A stretch of DNA of 64,000 nucleotides from Doris montereyensis (lineage: Eukaryota; Mollusca; Gastropoda; Nudibranchia; Dorididae). The notes under the pieces were generated by a model. That model did no database searches. It was not told the origin of the DNA and saw nothing but the letters and a program-made list of their open reading frames with translations. The first letter of the stretch is position 1; every line of letters begins with the position of its first letter. The stretch covers positions 117,501-181,500 of the forward strand of contig JAXRKP010000129.1 of assembly GCA_037039925.1 (NCBI GenBank), written 5' to 3'. A program made the translations under genes and the position numbers. Shown here in pieces: positions 1 through 14,100 of the stretch.

Positions 1-185
1 ACTGTGTGTAGTCGTTTCACAGCTTTGCCATACAAAGTGATCAGTATAAGGTAATGTTATTATAATATAATATTTTGCACGGATTCAGAGTTAAATTATC
101 TCACATACCATTAAAACACTTTTTGATTATGAAAAATATTATAGAAGTTATATCTTAAAAAAAAAGTGATGCGTTATATTTGAAG

Positions 186-1870
186 TGTATATTAGGACGA
201 CTGGAAAAAGCGAACGGTAGTACCAATACATAAGAAAGGATCAACCATGGAATGCTCAAACCATACTGATGATATCACTACTTAACGTTCCAGGAAAAAG
301 TATTATGCCAGGATACTGGAAATGAGACTAAGGAAAAGAGTAGAGGATCAGATTGAAGAGCATCAGAGTGGATTTAGACCAGGAAGAAGTGTACAAGACC
401 ACATATTTACAAGGGATAAATAATAGAAAAATTCCTTGAGAGAAACATTGACTTGCACCTGTGTTTTATTGACTTAGAAAAGGCATTTGACACTGTAAAA
501 GAGGAGGGACGAATCTAGATATAGGAGTAAGACAGGGTTGTATCTTAAGTCTCTTTTGTTTATCACATTTATGGATTCAGATCAAACAATGTAGAGCAGA
601 ATTTGGAAAATCAGAAAAGTGACCTTCAGTCGAATATCAACGTTATGAACAATGAACTTAAAAAGAAGTTTTAGTAACTAAGGAAGCTAAACACAAAATC
701 TTTAATAGGGCAGGGAATTTAAACAAGTTCAAAGCTACAATTAGAGTGTAATGATTAAATTAGAGGGAAACTGAGAAGAAATAGCCAGAGAATCCAAAAG
801 GCAAGTGAAACATTTGTATAAGCAAGAATTGTCAACAAAAACTAAAATGGAATTTGTTTATTGTGTACTTTAGAGTAAGAGTACAGGCAGCTGGATAAGA
901 AGAGGGTAAGGAAAACTAAACGAGACAAAAATAAATTCAGATCTTAAGATAGAAAACAAATTTGAGATGGGCATGTAAACAGAATTTATGGATTCAGTCA
1001 GCAAAGGCATCCTCAAAAATGAAGAAAATGAACTGATAAAGAAAGAAAGAAAGTGTATATTGGACAATGTGTGTCAAACCAGTAAATGATATCAATGCGT
1101 TTCATTAGATATGATTTAGTTCTAAAGATAGGGCGGATGATTTTGAAATCAGAAAAAAGTAGACGAAAAGTCTGATTGAGTCAGGAGTGTCTATATCAAC
1201 GCCCTTTACTTTTTTTATGAACAATGAATTTATATCACCAAGCCATTAAAGAGCACAAAGAAGAGAATTGGAAATGCAAAGACTCCCCCGAAAAACCAAA
1301 CAATGCTAGTAACTAGGGAAGCTAACGAAACACAAAATCTTTAATTGGAGTAACCAAGGAAAATTTAGAACAAGTTCAAAACTACAATTACTAACTAGGA
1401 GTAATGATTAACTCAGAGGGAAAACTAAGAGAAGAAATCAGTGGAATAAACCAGAGAATCAAAATCGTCGTCGTTGTCGGCAATCATCATCATCAATATA
1501 TAACCATCTAGGAAAGGCATTTGTAGGTAAGCAAGAATTATCAACAAAAACCAAAATGGTGCAGTATACAATACAGTTTATTGTCCTTACTAAAGCTCCC
1601 TTACATGGCAGCGAAACCTGACCTTTCAATTTGACATCGTCACATAAAGGAATCACATATAGTTTATTTGCTTTTGAATATCAACAAGAGTGCATGTAAA
1701 AACAAACAAACAGCTACGTTTCAGATATGGGGGAAATGAAATATCTAAGAAGAGTAGTAGGGAAAACTAAAAGAGACAAAATCAGGAACACAACAATGAA
1801 GAGATCAACATCAAAGCAGACAGCAAAATTAAAAATCCTAAACTAAGATGGGAGATTCTATATCAAATCA
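186..1870 (+). pseudogene. Decayed LINE, reverse transcriptase and C-terminal region, partly duplicated
   Basis: Non-LTR retrotransposon remnant of the same family as the copies at 33.7 and 52.4 kb. From 186 it matches DDWKK..VVPIHKKGS, YARILEMRLRKRVEDQIEEH, SGFRPGRSVQDHIFT and FIDLEKAFDTVK, with stops and gaps. The next part of the element (KTK.LVT.EA.. through LSTKTKM) appears twice, at about 620-870 and again at 1210-1570, followed once by MKYLRRVVGKTKRDKIRNT at 1735-1800. Clade uncertain (RTE/BovB-like is my best guess). Confidence 0.8.
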
Positions 1871-2102
1871 AATCAAGTCTGAGATGGTTTCAGTCTTGGC
1901 ATGTTAACAGTTATTACATGAATGACACATAGACTAGCACTTCATAATATAGAAATCAGTTATCGGGCGGTTACAGGTCCTACTTCTTCCTTTCACTCTT
2001 CAAACGTCTTTCATCATCTCTTCCCAAACTCTAAGCTAATCGCATTTGGTGGATTTAGTAAACTTCAATGAAACAAATAGATACAAAGGAATATTTATAG
2101 AC

Positions 2103-2195
<93 letters not shown>

Positions 2196-2395
2196 CGGGA
2201 GAAAGTGGGAAGAAGGAAAGAATCATCTCCTTTGGGTCGGCATAACTCATTGTGACAGACCAAACTCAAAAGCTATACAGACATATTATTATCTTGAAAG
2301 GACTTAAGTTCTGACCTAGAAATCAATGGTCAATCACAAGACAAACACACACACACACACACACACACACAGCCCAATGAGGAAGGAAAGACGTT
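1870..2395. repeat. Spacer with (ATT)n and (CA)n microsatellites
   Basis: (ATT)n at 2104-2195 and (CA)n at 2343-2371; nothing else recognised. The Tyr-repeat reading frame across the ATT tract is not a gene. Confidence 0.85.
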
Positions 2396-3560
2396 AAAGG
2401 TCATCATTAAAGTATTCTGCGTCGTCATTTAACAAGTGCTGTGTATGCGTGAGATTTAATTTGCATGGGGCATTGACGCAGGTTTCGGTGGATCAACCCA
2501 AGGCATCTATTTGCTTTTGATGTGATTTTTTTTATATGATCATCCCATTGGAGTTTGTTGTTGAGGCGGACTCCCATATTTATGGTATGCTTTGAACGTG
2601 TTCCAGATGCTCGTTCATGAGGGTATAATCATATATGACTAGCTTTCGTTTTGGTGTAACGTTCATCACATGGCACTTTGATGGATGGAATTTCATATGC
2701 TACACTTCAGTCCATTTTTCAAGGGTTGACAGATCTCTTTGAAGGTTTTCTGCACTGGCTTTGTTTGTTATTTGAGAAAGCTGAAACAACAGGCTGTCGT
2801 CCGCAAACAGTTTAAGATTTGTATCAGGGGACAGATTTTCCCAAGATCATTTATGAATATTAAAAAACAGAGAGGTCCAAGGACTGTGCCCTGGGGACTC
2901 AGATAGGACATGACAAGGTTCTGGTAGCTTGATTTTCCTTCTAGGATTACTCTTTGTGTCCTACCACGGAGCCAACTTTCAAACCATTTCAGGAGCTGTT
3001 GGTTGTTTGTTTCATTATCGGATATATCGTTGGTGTTTCTTATTCCATAATTCTCTAGTTTTTGGAGGAGGCGTTGGTGGGGTACAGTGTCAAAAGCCTT
3101 ACTAAAATCAAGGATTAGTAGGTCAACCTGTTTTTTGTCATCTATTGATTTAGCTGTCGACTCTATTGTTGATATAAGTTGTGTTTCACAGGAATGGTGC
3201 TTACGTAATCCATATTGGTAGTCTACCAGTACGTTGTTTTCTTCCAGGTGGTTCATTATCGTGTGTGCTATGATATGCTCCAATACTTTGCAAGAAATTG
3301 AAGTTAGGGATACTGGGCGGTAGTTCGAAGCAATATCACGTCTTCCTTTTTTATAAACAGCTGTGATGTTTGCTGTTTTCCAATCTTCTGGCACGAATCT
3401 GGTATTGATTGATTGTTGGAATATTGTGCAAAGATGTGGCGCGATCTCATTTGCTGTTTCTTTGAGGATTTTAGAGGGGATGTCAGCTGGTCCTGTTGCC
3501 TTATGCGAGTCTAGTTGTTTAAGTTGTTTTATAACCCTGGTACAGTGATACTAATTTGTT
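2395..3560 (-). pseudogene. CR1/jockey-type LINE reverse transcriptase, frameshifted
   Basis: Minus strand, in order: ATGPADIPSKILK near 3490, PEDWKTANITAVYKKGRRD, NYRPVSLTSISCKVLEHII, LILDFSKAFDTVPHQRLLQ, LLKWFESWLRGRTQRVILEG, then PQGTVLGPLCFLIFINDLG and the catalytic FADD box at 2796-2807. The C-terminal part (HMKFHPSKCHVMNVTPKRK, LIHRNLRQCP) runs to about 2400. Several frameshifts and stops make it inactive. Different from the LINE family at 0.2 kb. Confidence 0.88.
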
Positions 3561-3611
3561 TGATTTCAGAAATTTTCGCTACTTTCAATGATTGGTAAGT
3601 TTGGGTCCTCC

Positions 3612-4821
<1,210 letters not shown>

Positions 4822-5493
4822 GTAGAACCACACCGGCGTCGGGCCCGACGGTCAGACCGGACATATTTCCGTGGGAAAAATGCAACCCGGCTTATTAGTA
4901 GTGTCAGGTAACAAAAAACGACGATCCACCCACACCGAAACCCGACGTCCCGGAGCCGACTTTTTAGGAAGAACGTGTTCATTCCACGCCGTCCGTCGGG
5001 CGAAATGGGAAACAATTTTATAGGTTTTTCCTATACAAATTATATCCCTTTTCCCGCCACATGTCTATTAATAGCATTTTGCAATCTCAAGCGGTGGACT
5101 GGAGGATGCATTTCTCAGAACTTGGTCGGTTGACAATGGATGACGAAGCATTGATTCTTTGCGTACATCATCGATCGTCTATTTACAACAAGACCAGCTT
5201 CATCACAACAGAGGATATAGGTGGTGAAATTCACCAAGAGATTTCCGCTTTTGTTGTATGGGATGGACGCAAAATCGTTTTGATGAGCTATTGTCACTAT
5301 TGTGCCTTCGTATCCTTCTTCTTAGCCACAGTAACAACAACAATTTTCTTCTCCTGCTACACGCCATTTTCTACAAAAGTACAAATGCCTGTGTTGTCTG
5401 ACCGTCGGGTTCCGCTGGCGGTATGGGTGGCACAGCCGGCAAAAAAACGTCGGTCGGGTCTGACCGTCGGGCCCGACGCCAGTGTGGTTCTAC
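4822..5493. mobile_element. Harbinger-like inverted-repeat element, copy 1
   Basis: Begins GTAGAACCACACCGGCG and ends with the reverse complement, GTGTGGTTCTAC; the inverted ends continue as GTCGGGCCCGACGGTCAGAC. The interior has an open segment with MDDEALILCVHHRSSIYNKT, resembling the start of the MADF domain of PIF/Harbinger elements, then collapses. Non-autonomous. No clear target duplication around this copy. Confidence 0.7.
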
Positions 5494-5655
5494 CCAATAA
5501 AACCCCCAAGGACCAAAAGCAAACCTACTCTCGAGAAGAGAGCGAGCCGGTGATTGGTACCCCTTTCTTACTCAATGTTATTATTAACGGGCTCACCAAA
5601 TAAAAAATATATATGAATGCCAAATGTGAATCAAACCACAGGAAACTGACCCTTA

Positions 5656-6314
5656 GGGTAGACCCACACCGGCGTCGGGCCCGACGGTCAGACCGGACAT
5701 ATTTCCGTGGGAAAAAATGCAACCCGGCTCATTAGTAGTGTCAGGTAACAAAAAACGACGATCCGCCCACACCGAAACCCGACGTCCCGGAGCCGATTTT
5801 TTAGGAAGAACGTGTTCATTCCACGCCGTCCGTCGGGCGAAATGGGAGACAATTTTATAGGTTTTTCCTATACAAATTATTTCCTTTTTCCCGCCACATG
5901 TCTATTAATAGCATTTTGCAATCTCAAGCAGTGGACTGGAGGATGCATTTCTCAGAACTTGGTCGGTTGACAATGGATGACGAAGCATTGATTCTTTGCG
6001 TACAGCATCGATCGTCTATTTACAACAAGAAAGACCCGCTTCATCACAACAGAGGATATAGGTGGTGAAACTCACCAAGAGATTTCCGCTTTTGTTGTAT
6101 GGGATGGACCCAAAATCGTTTTGATGAGCTATTGTGCCTTCGTATCCTTCTTAGCCACAGTAACAACAATTTTCTTCTCCTGCTACACGCCATTTTCTAC
6201 AAATGCCTGTGTTGTCTGACCGTCGGGTTCCGCTGGCGGTATGGGTGGCACAGCCGGCAAAAAAACGTCGGGTCGGGTCTGACCGTCGGGCCCGACGCCG
6301 GTGTGGTTCTAGCC
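5656..6314. mobile_element. Harbinger-like inverted-repeat element, copy 2
   Basis: Nearly identical to copy 1 over most of its length, same orientation, 160 bases downstream. Flanked by TTA at 5653-5655 and 6315-6317, the three-base target duplication typical of PIF/Harbinger. Length 659 bases. Confidence 0.75.
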
Positions 6315-6404
6315 TTAAGTCACCTGAGGCCGGAAGCGACTTTATCGCCGATCCAAGGGCTCTCGGAGCCCCAATGACCCATTAAAAAGAAGTACATCTA
6401 TTTG

Positions 6405-6530
6405 TTTTATTGAAATTTACCTCGTCCACCGTAATATGCGGTGATCTCAGGGTGAATGAAAAGGAGACAATATGATTAAGATGAAAGATAATGGAAAGAG
6501 CGAACAGAAAAACCCCCAGCTGAATGAGAA
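6405..6530 (+). repeat. 140-bp repeat family, copy
   Basis: Contains TGAAATTTACCTCGTCCACC followed by GCGGTGATCTCAGGGTGAAT. Shared by about a dozen segments in the window; SINE- or MITE-like, no coding capacity. Confidence 0.75.
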
Positions 6531-6874
6531 TGGGAAACGCCGGGTCAAGTTGCATTGGCAATGAGAATGATTGAACTCACCCCACAACAATATCATATTC
6601 ATACTACTAGTTTGCCGATTCCATTTAAGTGAACACTGACCATACAGCATATTAACTGATTCGCATTACTGGCCTGCACACGAACGCTGGAATGATTACC
6701 ACCGAGAGATTGCTCAGTTAATGAAAATACTAATTTTACTCTGCCTGGGTAATTAATACTTATTTCCACAGCCAGCCAACCAGGTTAAACGACAAACGTG
6801 ACCTTTCTTTTTCGTCAATCCTTTTATTTTATTCTAGGTTTAATATCCACCATTCTTTTTCACTTTGTTTCATC

Positions 6875-7003
6875 GCCATTTGCTCTTTCCACCATGCGCG
6901 GTGATGTCAGGGTGAATTAAGAGGAAACAGCAAGATGAAAAACACGAGAAAGAGTGAAAGAAAAGGAAGTTGGAACTACCAGAAGCGCCTGCCAAACACC
7001 CAC
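6875..7003 (+). repeat. 140-bp repeat family, copy
   Basis: Contains GCGGTGATGTCAGGGTGAAT, TAAGAGGAAACAGCAAGATG and the far end GCGCCTGCCAAACACCCA. Confidence 0.8.
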
Positions 7004-8573
7004 ATTAATTTATGCTCTCTTTTATTCCCCAGTACATAAATGAATCCCCTTCAGCCCTCTCCAACTCTATTTGTATTTTTTTAAAGAAACATAACCCGCC
7101 AACAAGACACTCACACACACACTGAACTTTGAAGGAAACACACAACACACTGAGTAAGATCACAATAAAAGAAATTGACATCAAGTCTTTATTAGATTGA
7201 TTGAAACGTGCTGAAAGATCAAATGGTAATGTAACCACAATGATAATAATAATAATAAATATATATTGGAAAACAATTAGACACAACAACCAGAAAGAAA
7301 ACGAAAATATTCTTAAAATTTAAATACTTCTAATTAATAGTATGTTATATTCATAAAAAAATTGTTCAGAAGAATGGAAAGTAAAGAAAAAACAAAAGAC
7401 AATTTTAGAAAATGGTAGAAATGTGATCAATTGACTACCCTGTTGTTGAAAATGAAATGGATGCATCGTACAATTCCCAGCATGGAGGAATGACATAAGA
7501 CAGGCTAACTGCAAGCACATAAATAATTAGTAAAAAATACAACACACACTGGAGAAAATAAAAAGAAGGATAAATGAAATTTTTAACTTAAATTCATCAT
7601 AATTGTGATATGTAAAAATATAACAAAATGAGTGAAAAAAACACCCATAAAACAATAAAAAAAACCAAGTCAAATACAGACTGTTCATGAATCCAAAAAC
7701 AACAAAATGAAAACATAAATTAAATATAGTATCCCTGACATACTGTTCTCATACATACATAGATAAAATATAATATATCAGCATGTGTATGCAAATTCTC
7801 TGAACATCTGAATAAAAAAATAATGCCCTGAAATCCTGGACTTGAAGAGAGCAGGCGTGTAGTCACCAGGATCGATTGGTTATTTGAGTGATTGCAATTT
7901 ATCCCACGCACCAGATCTGGTGATCTCAAGGTGAATTAGAAGAAATAGCAAATGTAAAACGAAAGAAGCAGGACTTCTCAGTAGCGAACATGAAGTTATC
8001 AGGACACTCTATTGCGAGATGGTATGACCCAATTACTAGTGTCACCACTAAGCGCCGTTCTAGATCGATGAAACCGATTTTAATCAATCACAGACACACA
8101 AACTCATATTCTCAGTGACCCACTCCCTCACAATGTACAGCACTACTTCCTGCATTTGCTTGCACACATGTATTCCTGTCGTAATTATCTAATTATAAGT
8201 AAAGAAATATACTGTATAAAGTATGTATACATTTATGAGCTTTTAAAAAATATAATTGTCTTTTAAAACAACTTAATAATGATATTTATACATTATGCGG
8301 ATGCCCGTTTTATTCTGATCAGCAGACTCTTTAATGGCAAAGCAAAAACATTTTGTATGGTGTTCTTTACCACAATATGATGGCATTAAGTTTGATTTCG
8401 TTGTGTGACTAGGAAAATGAGATGGTTGTTCAAACACAGAATCATTTTTAAATATGTTAATCAAACATACATCCTTCTACTTCTACTGCGAAAATTCTAC
8501 ATATCTAGGAGTTTTGATTGCTCATTTTTCTTGTGGAGACGAGAAAAGTTGAGAGTACAGAAGAGGAAATGAG

Positions 8574-8610
<37 letters not shown>

Positions 8611-9099
8611 TAAGGAAAGAAAGTGTCCTCTGACTCATCATACATTTTATAAATCTCACTGGAGAAACTAAGGACAATCGTTTATCTTCTCTGTATTCAA
8701 AGTTCCTTGTATTACTTATAATGGCAGCAAAAGATGAAATGAGAACATTCAACACATAAACATACTAGCTGAAATATGACACCAAAATGCCACAGGAAAC
8801 GTAATGGATCTCACGCCCATTATAATACCGTTAAAACAGTTTGTTTTTTTAAATTATTTTTTTCCTATTGAAAGAACACGCAGAAGAACAAATCGATGGT
8901 CTTTGTTCATGTGGGGGAAGCCCCTCCAAACAAAACAATTAGACAAAGAAGAAAACAACTCACACAAAATATAACACAGGAAAAACCAACAATAATGCAA
9001 TTTGAAAAAATAAAAGCGTAAAAAAAAAAGAAAGAAAGATACAGAGGACAGATAAATCCGCACAATGAATGGGACAAACTGGAGACAATGCAACATCTG
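7004..9099. other. Region downstream of GPX4, no gene seen
   Basis: AT-rich. Holds a partial 140-bp family copy at 7898-7975 and a short (GA)n at 8578-8607. The 3' end of GPX4 lies near its right side, but I found no clear AATAAA. Confidence 0.6.
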
Positions 9100-9172
9100 C
9101 ACTATGCTGCCATCAGACAAGTCTCACCCTGAACAAAGGTTTTAAGGCTTGTCTTCATAAATTTGTCTATAG
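9100..9172 (-). promoter_or_regulatory. SECIS element in GPX4 3' UTR
   Basis: Recruits the Sec-insertion machinery so UGA is decoded as selenocysteine. On the minus strand: ATGA at 9155-9158; an 11-base stem strand at 9144-9154 pairing with the strand ending at the 3' core, with one mismatch (AGACAAG/CTTGTCT perfect); AAAA at 9140-9143 opening the apical loop; a CCT/AGG mini-stem within that loop (form-II style); and TGAT at 9112-9115 completing the quartet. A flanking CTAT/ATAG pairing (9167-9170 with 9102-9105) can close the lower helix. All spacings fit the eukaryotic consensus. Confidence 0.9.
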
Positions 9173-9197
9173 AGTTTCCAGACATCCATCGGTAGAA

Positions 9198-9311
9198 TCA
9201 TGTATCTTCTGTGTCTTTTGGCACATGAGACCTGCTGGCCAAATTGTTGTTTACAAAGGCTATGATGACTGACCCGCTTTGAAGCTCTTTCTTGATGTCA
9301 GGTTCAATTGC
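9198..9311 (-). CDS. GPX4: GPX4 exon 6 (last coding exon)
   Basis: Acceptor ...CTCATTTCAG, in phase with exon 5. Encodes [15 protein letters not shown] and continues to a TGA at 9198-9200. The [10 protein letters not shown] part matches the usual C-terminal helix of GPX4 proteins. The last 25 or so residues go beyond the usual end, so either this lineage has a tail or an indel hides an earlier stop. Confidence 0.75.
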   Translation of the reverse strand, partial: AIEPDIKKELQSGSVIIAFVNNNLASRSHVPKDTEDT

Positions 9312-11105
9312 CTGAAATGAGAAGAAAATAATGCGGCAGACTCTGAGCGATATGCTCTTAATGCGTTTCCTTGCTTTTCAGTTAATAAAACAAACCGGCA
9401 GTAATATTACCGGTAGGTAGTGTTTCTGGGGCTTGGATGAGACGTTTTAATTTTGCCTTCACATCATATGCCCTTTAGACTGTAAAGAGGTCGGATGTAA
9501 AATCAATGTAAAAATGTGTAAAAGAGGGAATTAGGAGCAAGACAAAGGCAAAAAGAGCAAAAGAAGAAAGAGGTAGCACCTGCCAATATTGCCCGCCCAC
9601 AAATGAACTATATTTATATGGGACTCGAAGGATTACAATGAGGACATCTTCAATGTAAAAAAGAAAACACTAAGAAAACGACAATGGAAGCAAGAGGAGA
9701 TGTCAACAAGACTAGACAGAGTAGTTGAAGGTCAGTTAGTTTATCAAACAGATACTAGGAGAGAAGTACACATCTCTAAAAGAACATAATACAGAGCAAG
9801 ATTATTTCTCCATTTTGTAACATAGAACATCTTTCCTACAGCAATTTATGGATGTGAAGGTCAGAGTAAAGTTATCAAACAAATTGCCTTTAAATCAAAA
9901 TGCTATACAACATCAGAAACAGATTTTGTTGTTGTTTTATTGAAATTGACCCCGTCCACCATATGCCATTAACTCATGGTGTATTCAGAGGAAAAAGCAA
10001 GACGAAAAATGTAAGTGGGCTAATGAAAGGAAAAGAAAGTAAGACCTACCAGCAGCATTTGTCAACCACCCACCATGCTCAAGATGCTATGAAGATCAAA
10101 AAAAAAGAATGTAACAATTTTAAATAGACTGAATGTCCCCCGAAACTACACTATTTTGGCCATGTTAAGAGAAATACCAGCTTATACTACAATCAATCAC
10201 AAAAGCAAGAGTTTGATTAATTGAAATTAACCCTGTGCACTATTGTGGTGATGTCAGGATGAAAAAAGAGGAAATAGCAAGATAAAGGAGAAGTGAAAAG
10301 TGAAAGGAAAGAAGTAGGACCTACAAAGCAGCGCCCGCCAACCACCCACCAAATGCAAAAGAGGAAGAGGTAGATTGTCAAAAGATGGATAGGTGACATT
10401 GAAGACTAAATGGAAATGTCTGTGGCAGGAGTCGGTATGGAAGCACAGAACGAGTGGAATACATTGAAGAATGATTTGAGACAAATAGCCTATCAAGGCC
10501 ATGTGACAGACGATGAGTGCGAAGCAAAAGCAGATTCAAAGATTTCCATCTACAACACAATATACAAAAAAGATCTTTACTCCTTATCTTTTTCATGTCA
10601 TTATGTCATTCAACAGAAATGTTTATTAGTCATCACTGGATAAATGCACGCCATTTGAGTGAAGGTGAAAAGCATGCTTTTATGCATACCGTGTGTTTAT
10701 GGGAACACTTTTATATATGGTAAATATTTGGTCAGCAGATGTAGGTGTGTGTTTATGCAGAGTGTGCGATTACTGTATTATATAAATAATTAATATTTGT
10801 GGCAGTAGATATTGTGTTTCCTTCATTGTGAAATGGTTACATTGTAATTAATTTCTATGCAAATTAAGGCGTGACTTGGATTTCCACATTATACAAAAAT
10901 GATTCAATTATCTGTCACATTAATCGTTGAAAATCGCAATGCATCCAAGGCATGATTATTTTGACAGGAAAAGTTGGAGTGAGACACACAAAACATAGAG
11001 GTCTAGGAAAAGAAAAATGAACCGGAAGAGAGAGAGAGAGAAAGGAGTTTCCACATTTTCGCGTTTCCCATTTTATGTGCAATGAGAGAGAGAGAGAGAG
11101 AGAGA

Positions 11106-11151
<46 letters not shown>

Positions 11152-14100
11152 GAGAGAGAGAAGAGTACTTTGTTTAACAATGACAACTGTCATGAGCTGA
11201 TGGACAAGAGCATAAGATTTCAATGTCCATCTTCAAGATTCAAGAGATCCAACTTACTAGAGGTTCTGTGTTTGGGGCATAGCGTTTGACTGGTTTTCCT
11301 TCTCTGTTGACTAAAATTTACTAAAGTTCCATTTGATGAAACTGAGGAATAAAAAATATTAAACAGTATTAAATTAATACATGTTTCTTTCATGAATGTA
11401 AGAACACACAAAGTTTCCGGCTAACAAAATGATGAAGGATAAGGACGTAGACCTAGATCTATTGAAAATGTCATCCAGCCCATCCTGTGTCGTTATCTTG
11501 ACCATATAAGCAGGTCTGAGATGACTCAAGTCTGAATGGACACAGATCTGACATGAGTCAGGTTTGAATGGTGTACCTGCTTACATATATATATGAAACT
11601 GAGGACGCTGTCAGAATTTGACAGCGTTTGTCTACATAAAAAACTTGAGTGTGTTCGTCTATTATGCCAAAACCTTGAATGTATTATATTGTCTTCACCC
11701 AAGCTGGGGTATCTACATAAAACAACTTGTGTACTAAATTGGTTAAGCCGAAGACTTGAGTGTATTCAACAATCTTCATAAAAAAGGTTCTTGGTGATTT
11801 CACCTTCAGGATATCCTCAATTATATTTTACGTTTCTCATGGAAATTTACCCCCTTCAGCAGATGCGGTGATATCAGGGTGAAGTAAGAGGAAACAGTAG
11901 GATGAAAGGTAAGAGTAAGACAGAGTATGAAAGGACAGAAGTACGATATACCAGTATTCCCTGCCAACTGCCCACCCTCAATTGCACGAAAAGAAGATTA
12001 AACCAACAAGTAAAAAAAAAGTAGAAATACAAAATTTTCTTTCTTCCACGCAACACTAAATTGAATTTCAAATTATGTATACGTCAAAAATGTCAGCACG
12101 CTTACTTTCCTAGAGTTCCTTTTAGTTCTTGCTTAAAGGTAATTAAACAATGGATGTCCACTATTTCCATTCACATTGATTTTGCTAAACATATCAAACT
12201 CAGCCTTTTGTCTTTCTCGTGCAAATGTCTTTATCTCCTCGTTGGACCCAGGTTCCTGAGATAAAGAGAAAAAAGAACAAAGCAATACATGAACACAGTT
12301 TTAAAGTATCAGTTTTTTCATGAGCCTATCAACAAACGTTAAAGAAGGGGAAATGTAGACGTACTAGGCAATACATTTGATTTGTCTTTATGAAGTGAAA
12401 AATCCTTCAATATGGTCTATCACTGTCTTGCAAGGTATCTTAACTCTTCATCCCTTTATTTAATCTAACGTAGATTTGCTTGACTTCTTCACCCCCCCCC
12501 CCCATCCTCTCTCTCATTTCACAAGATTACACTCCAAATGAATGATCACAGAAATACTAATTAGAATCAGTCGACTTTTTATCTTCATGAAAATGACACA
12601 ATTGGTAAGAAAATAACAGCCCCCTCACCCCGTAAAAAAAAAAGGAGAGAAGGAATCAAAATGTCATTCCAAGTCCTACCTGACCCCGAACTGGTTGCAC
12701 GGGAAAGCAAGGATGGCCAAACCCATGTCTGTCTCAGCATACCTGGAGTGCAGTTCCTGTAGCTGAGCATAGTTCTTGGCAGTGAAACCTCATTTAGAGG
12801 CCACATTTACTATCAGGACAACTTTGCCTCTGAGGACACAAGAAATTATTTTTTAGAATCAAACAAATTTTTCATACTATTTTCTATTATAAAAATTTTT
12901 TTAATTTTTTTTATTTATATATTATCATAAAATTCATATGTTATGTACCCTATACACTCATTATGAAATAACATTCAAATAAATGAACCCTTAAACAAAA
13001 AAACCATAAACCGATTATATCCCAGTAAATACCCTTCCTGCCATTGTCTTTAAATGCAAGTATGTGCAAAACATTTAGAAGCAATAAAATAATGCCATTG
13101 TTATAATGTCATAAAGTAAAGATGACATACATGGGGAAGTAGAAGAAAGCTGTTTCTTTCAAATGCCATCAGTGGTTTAATTAAGCATTAAGAAAAAAAA
13201 ATTAAAAACCTAAAATGTCCCAAAAAAATCAAATAATGTAGCAGACAAGGTACCTATATTTTTCAAGAGACATTATTTCCATCAATATCAAGAGCTTCAA
13301 ATTCATAGATGCTTTTGGCATTCTTCCATCCATCACCACCAAGCCTGCATGAAAACAAGAAAAATCCAATGTAAGCGATATGCCCTTCTGTTACAGGGCA
13401 CCAGGATGTGTAGAGTGAAGGAGAAATAAAAAACGAAAAGGACAAACAAACTTGAAAAAAAAACCCAACTAACAAACTACACCATTTGAAAGATTCTCCC
13501 ATATAGATAGATGCATGATATATCTTAAACTTTCATTTGTACAGTCTCCGTCAAAATGCACGGTCCACGGGTGACAAAAAAAAATAGTGCATTTCGAGGG
13601 AGCAAGGGCACTAACCCATTACACATAGTTACATTATCATTCTTGTTTGGGTTTGCTTGTTGGTTTGGGCACAAGACCAAACAAAACTAACATCTTCTCA
13701 TAGATCTGTTATGTTCTTCCCTCACTCAACCTACAAGGGGTGAGATGGTAAACACATTCAGCAATGAGGAAGGATTTTTTATTGTTTGACATGTGTGTCA
13801 TACTGAGTACGATCTCTATGGGTAAAAATGACACAAGACCTTTCTTAGATTTTCACACCATGAGCAAAGAGAGTGAGAGAGAGAGCCAATCGGATCATCT
13901 GTCTAACAGACCCATATTGTCGTGGGACAGCCAAAACTAGTTGCATAATGATCATGTGTGTCACATGGTGAACATAGATCTAGATGCCACACACACGTGT
14001 ATATAAGATTTTGTCACTGAAATGAGGCAAAGGGGTTATCAGGATATTTTTCACAAGAATTGACTCTTTAAATGCAACAAATTGATGACAAACTTACAAA

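Noticed and set aside
2046..2255. Poly-Tyr frame
   Set aside because: Translation of an (ATT)n microsatellite.
5061..5603. A 180-residue gene
   Set aside because: It lies in an inverted-repeat element, crosses its end, and only a short MADF-like part looks protein-like.
12790..12792. TGA as a nonsense mutation making GPX4 a pseudogene
   Set aside because: It is at the exact Sec position and a SECIS element is present.
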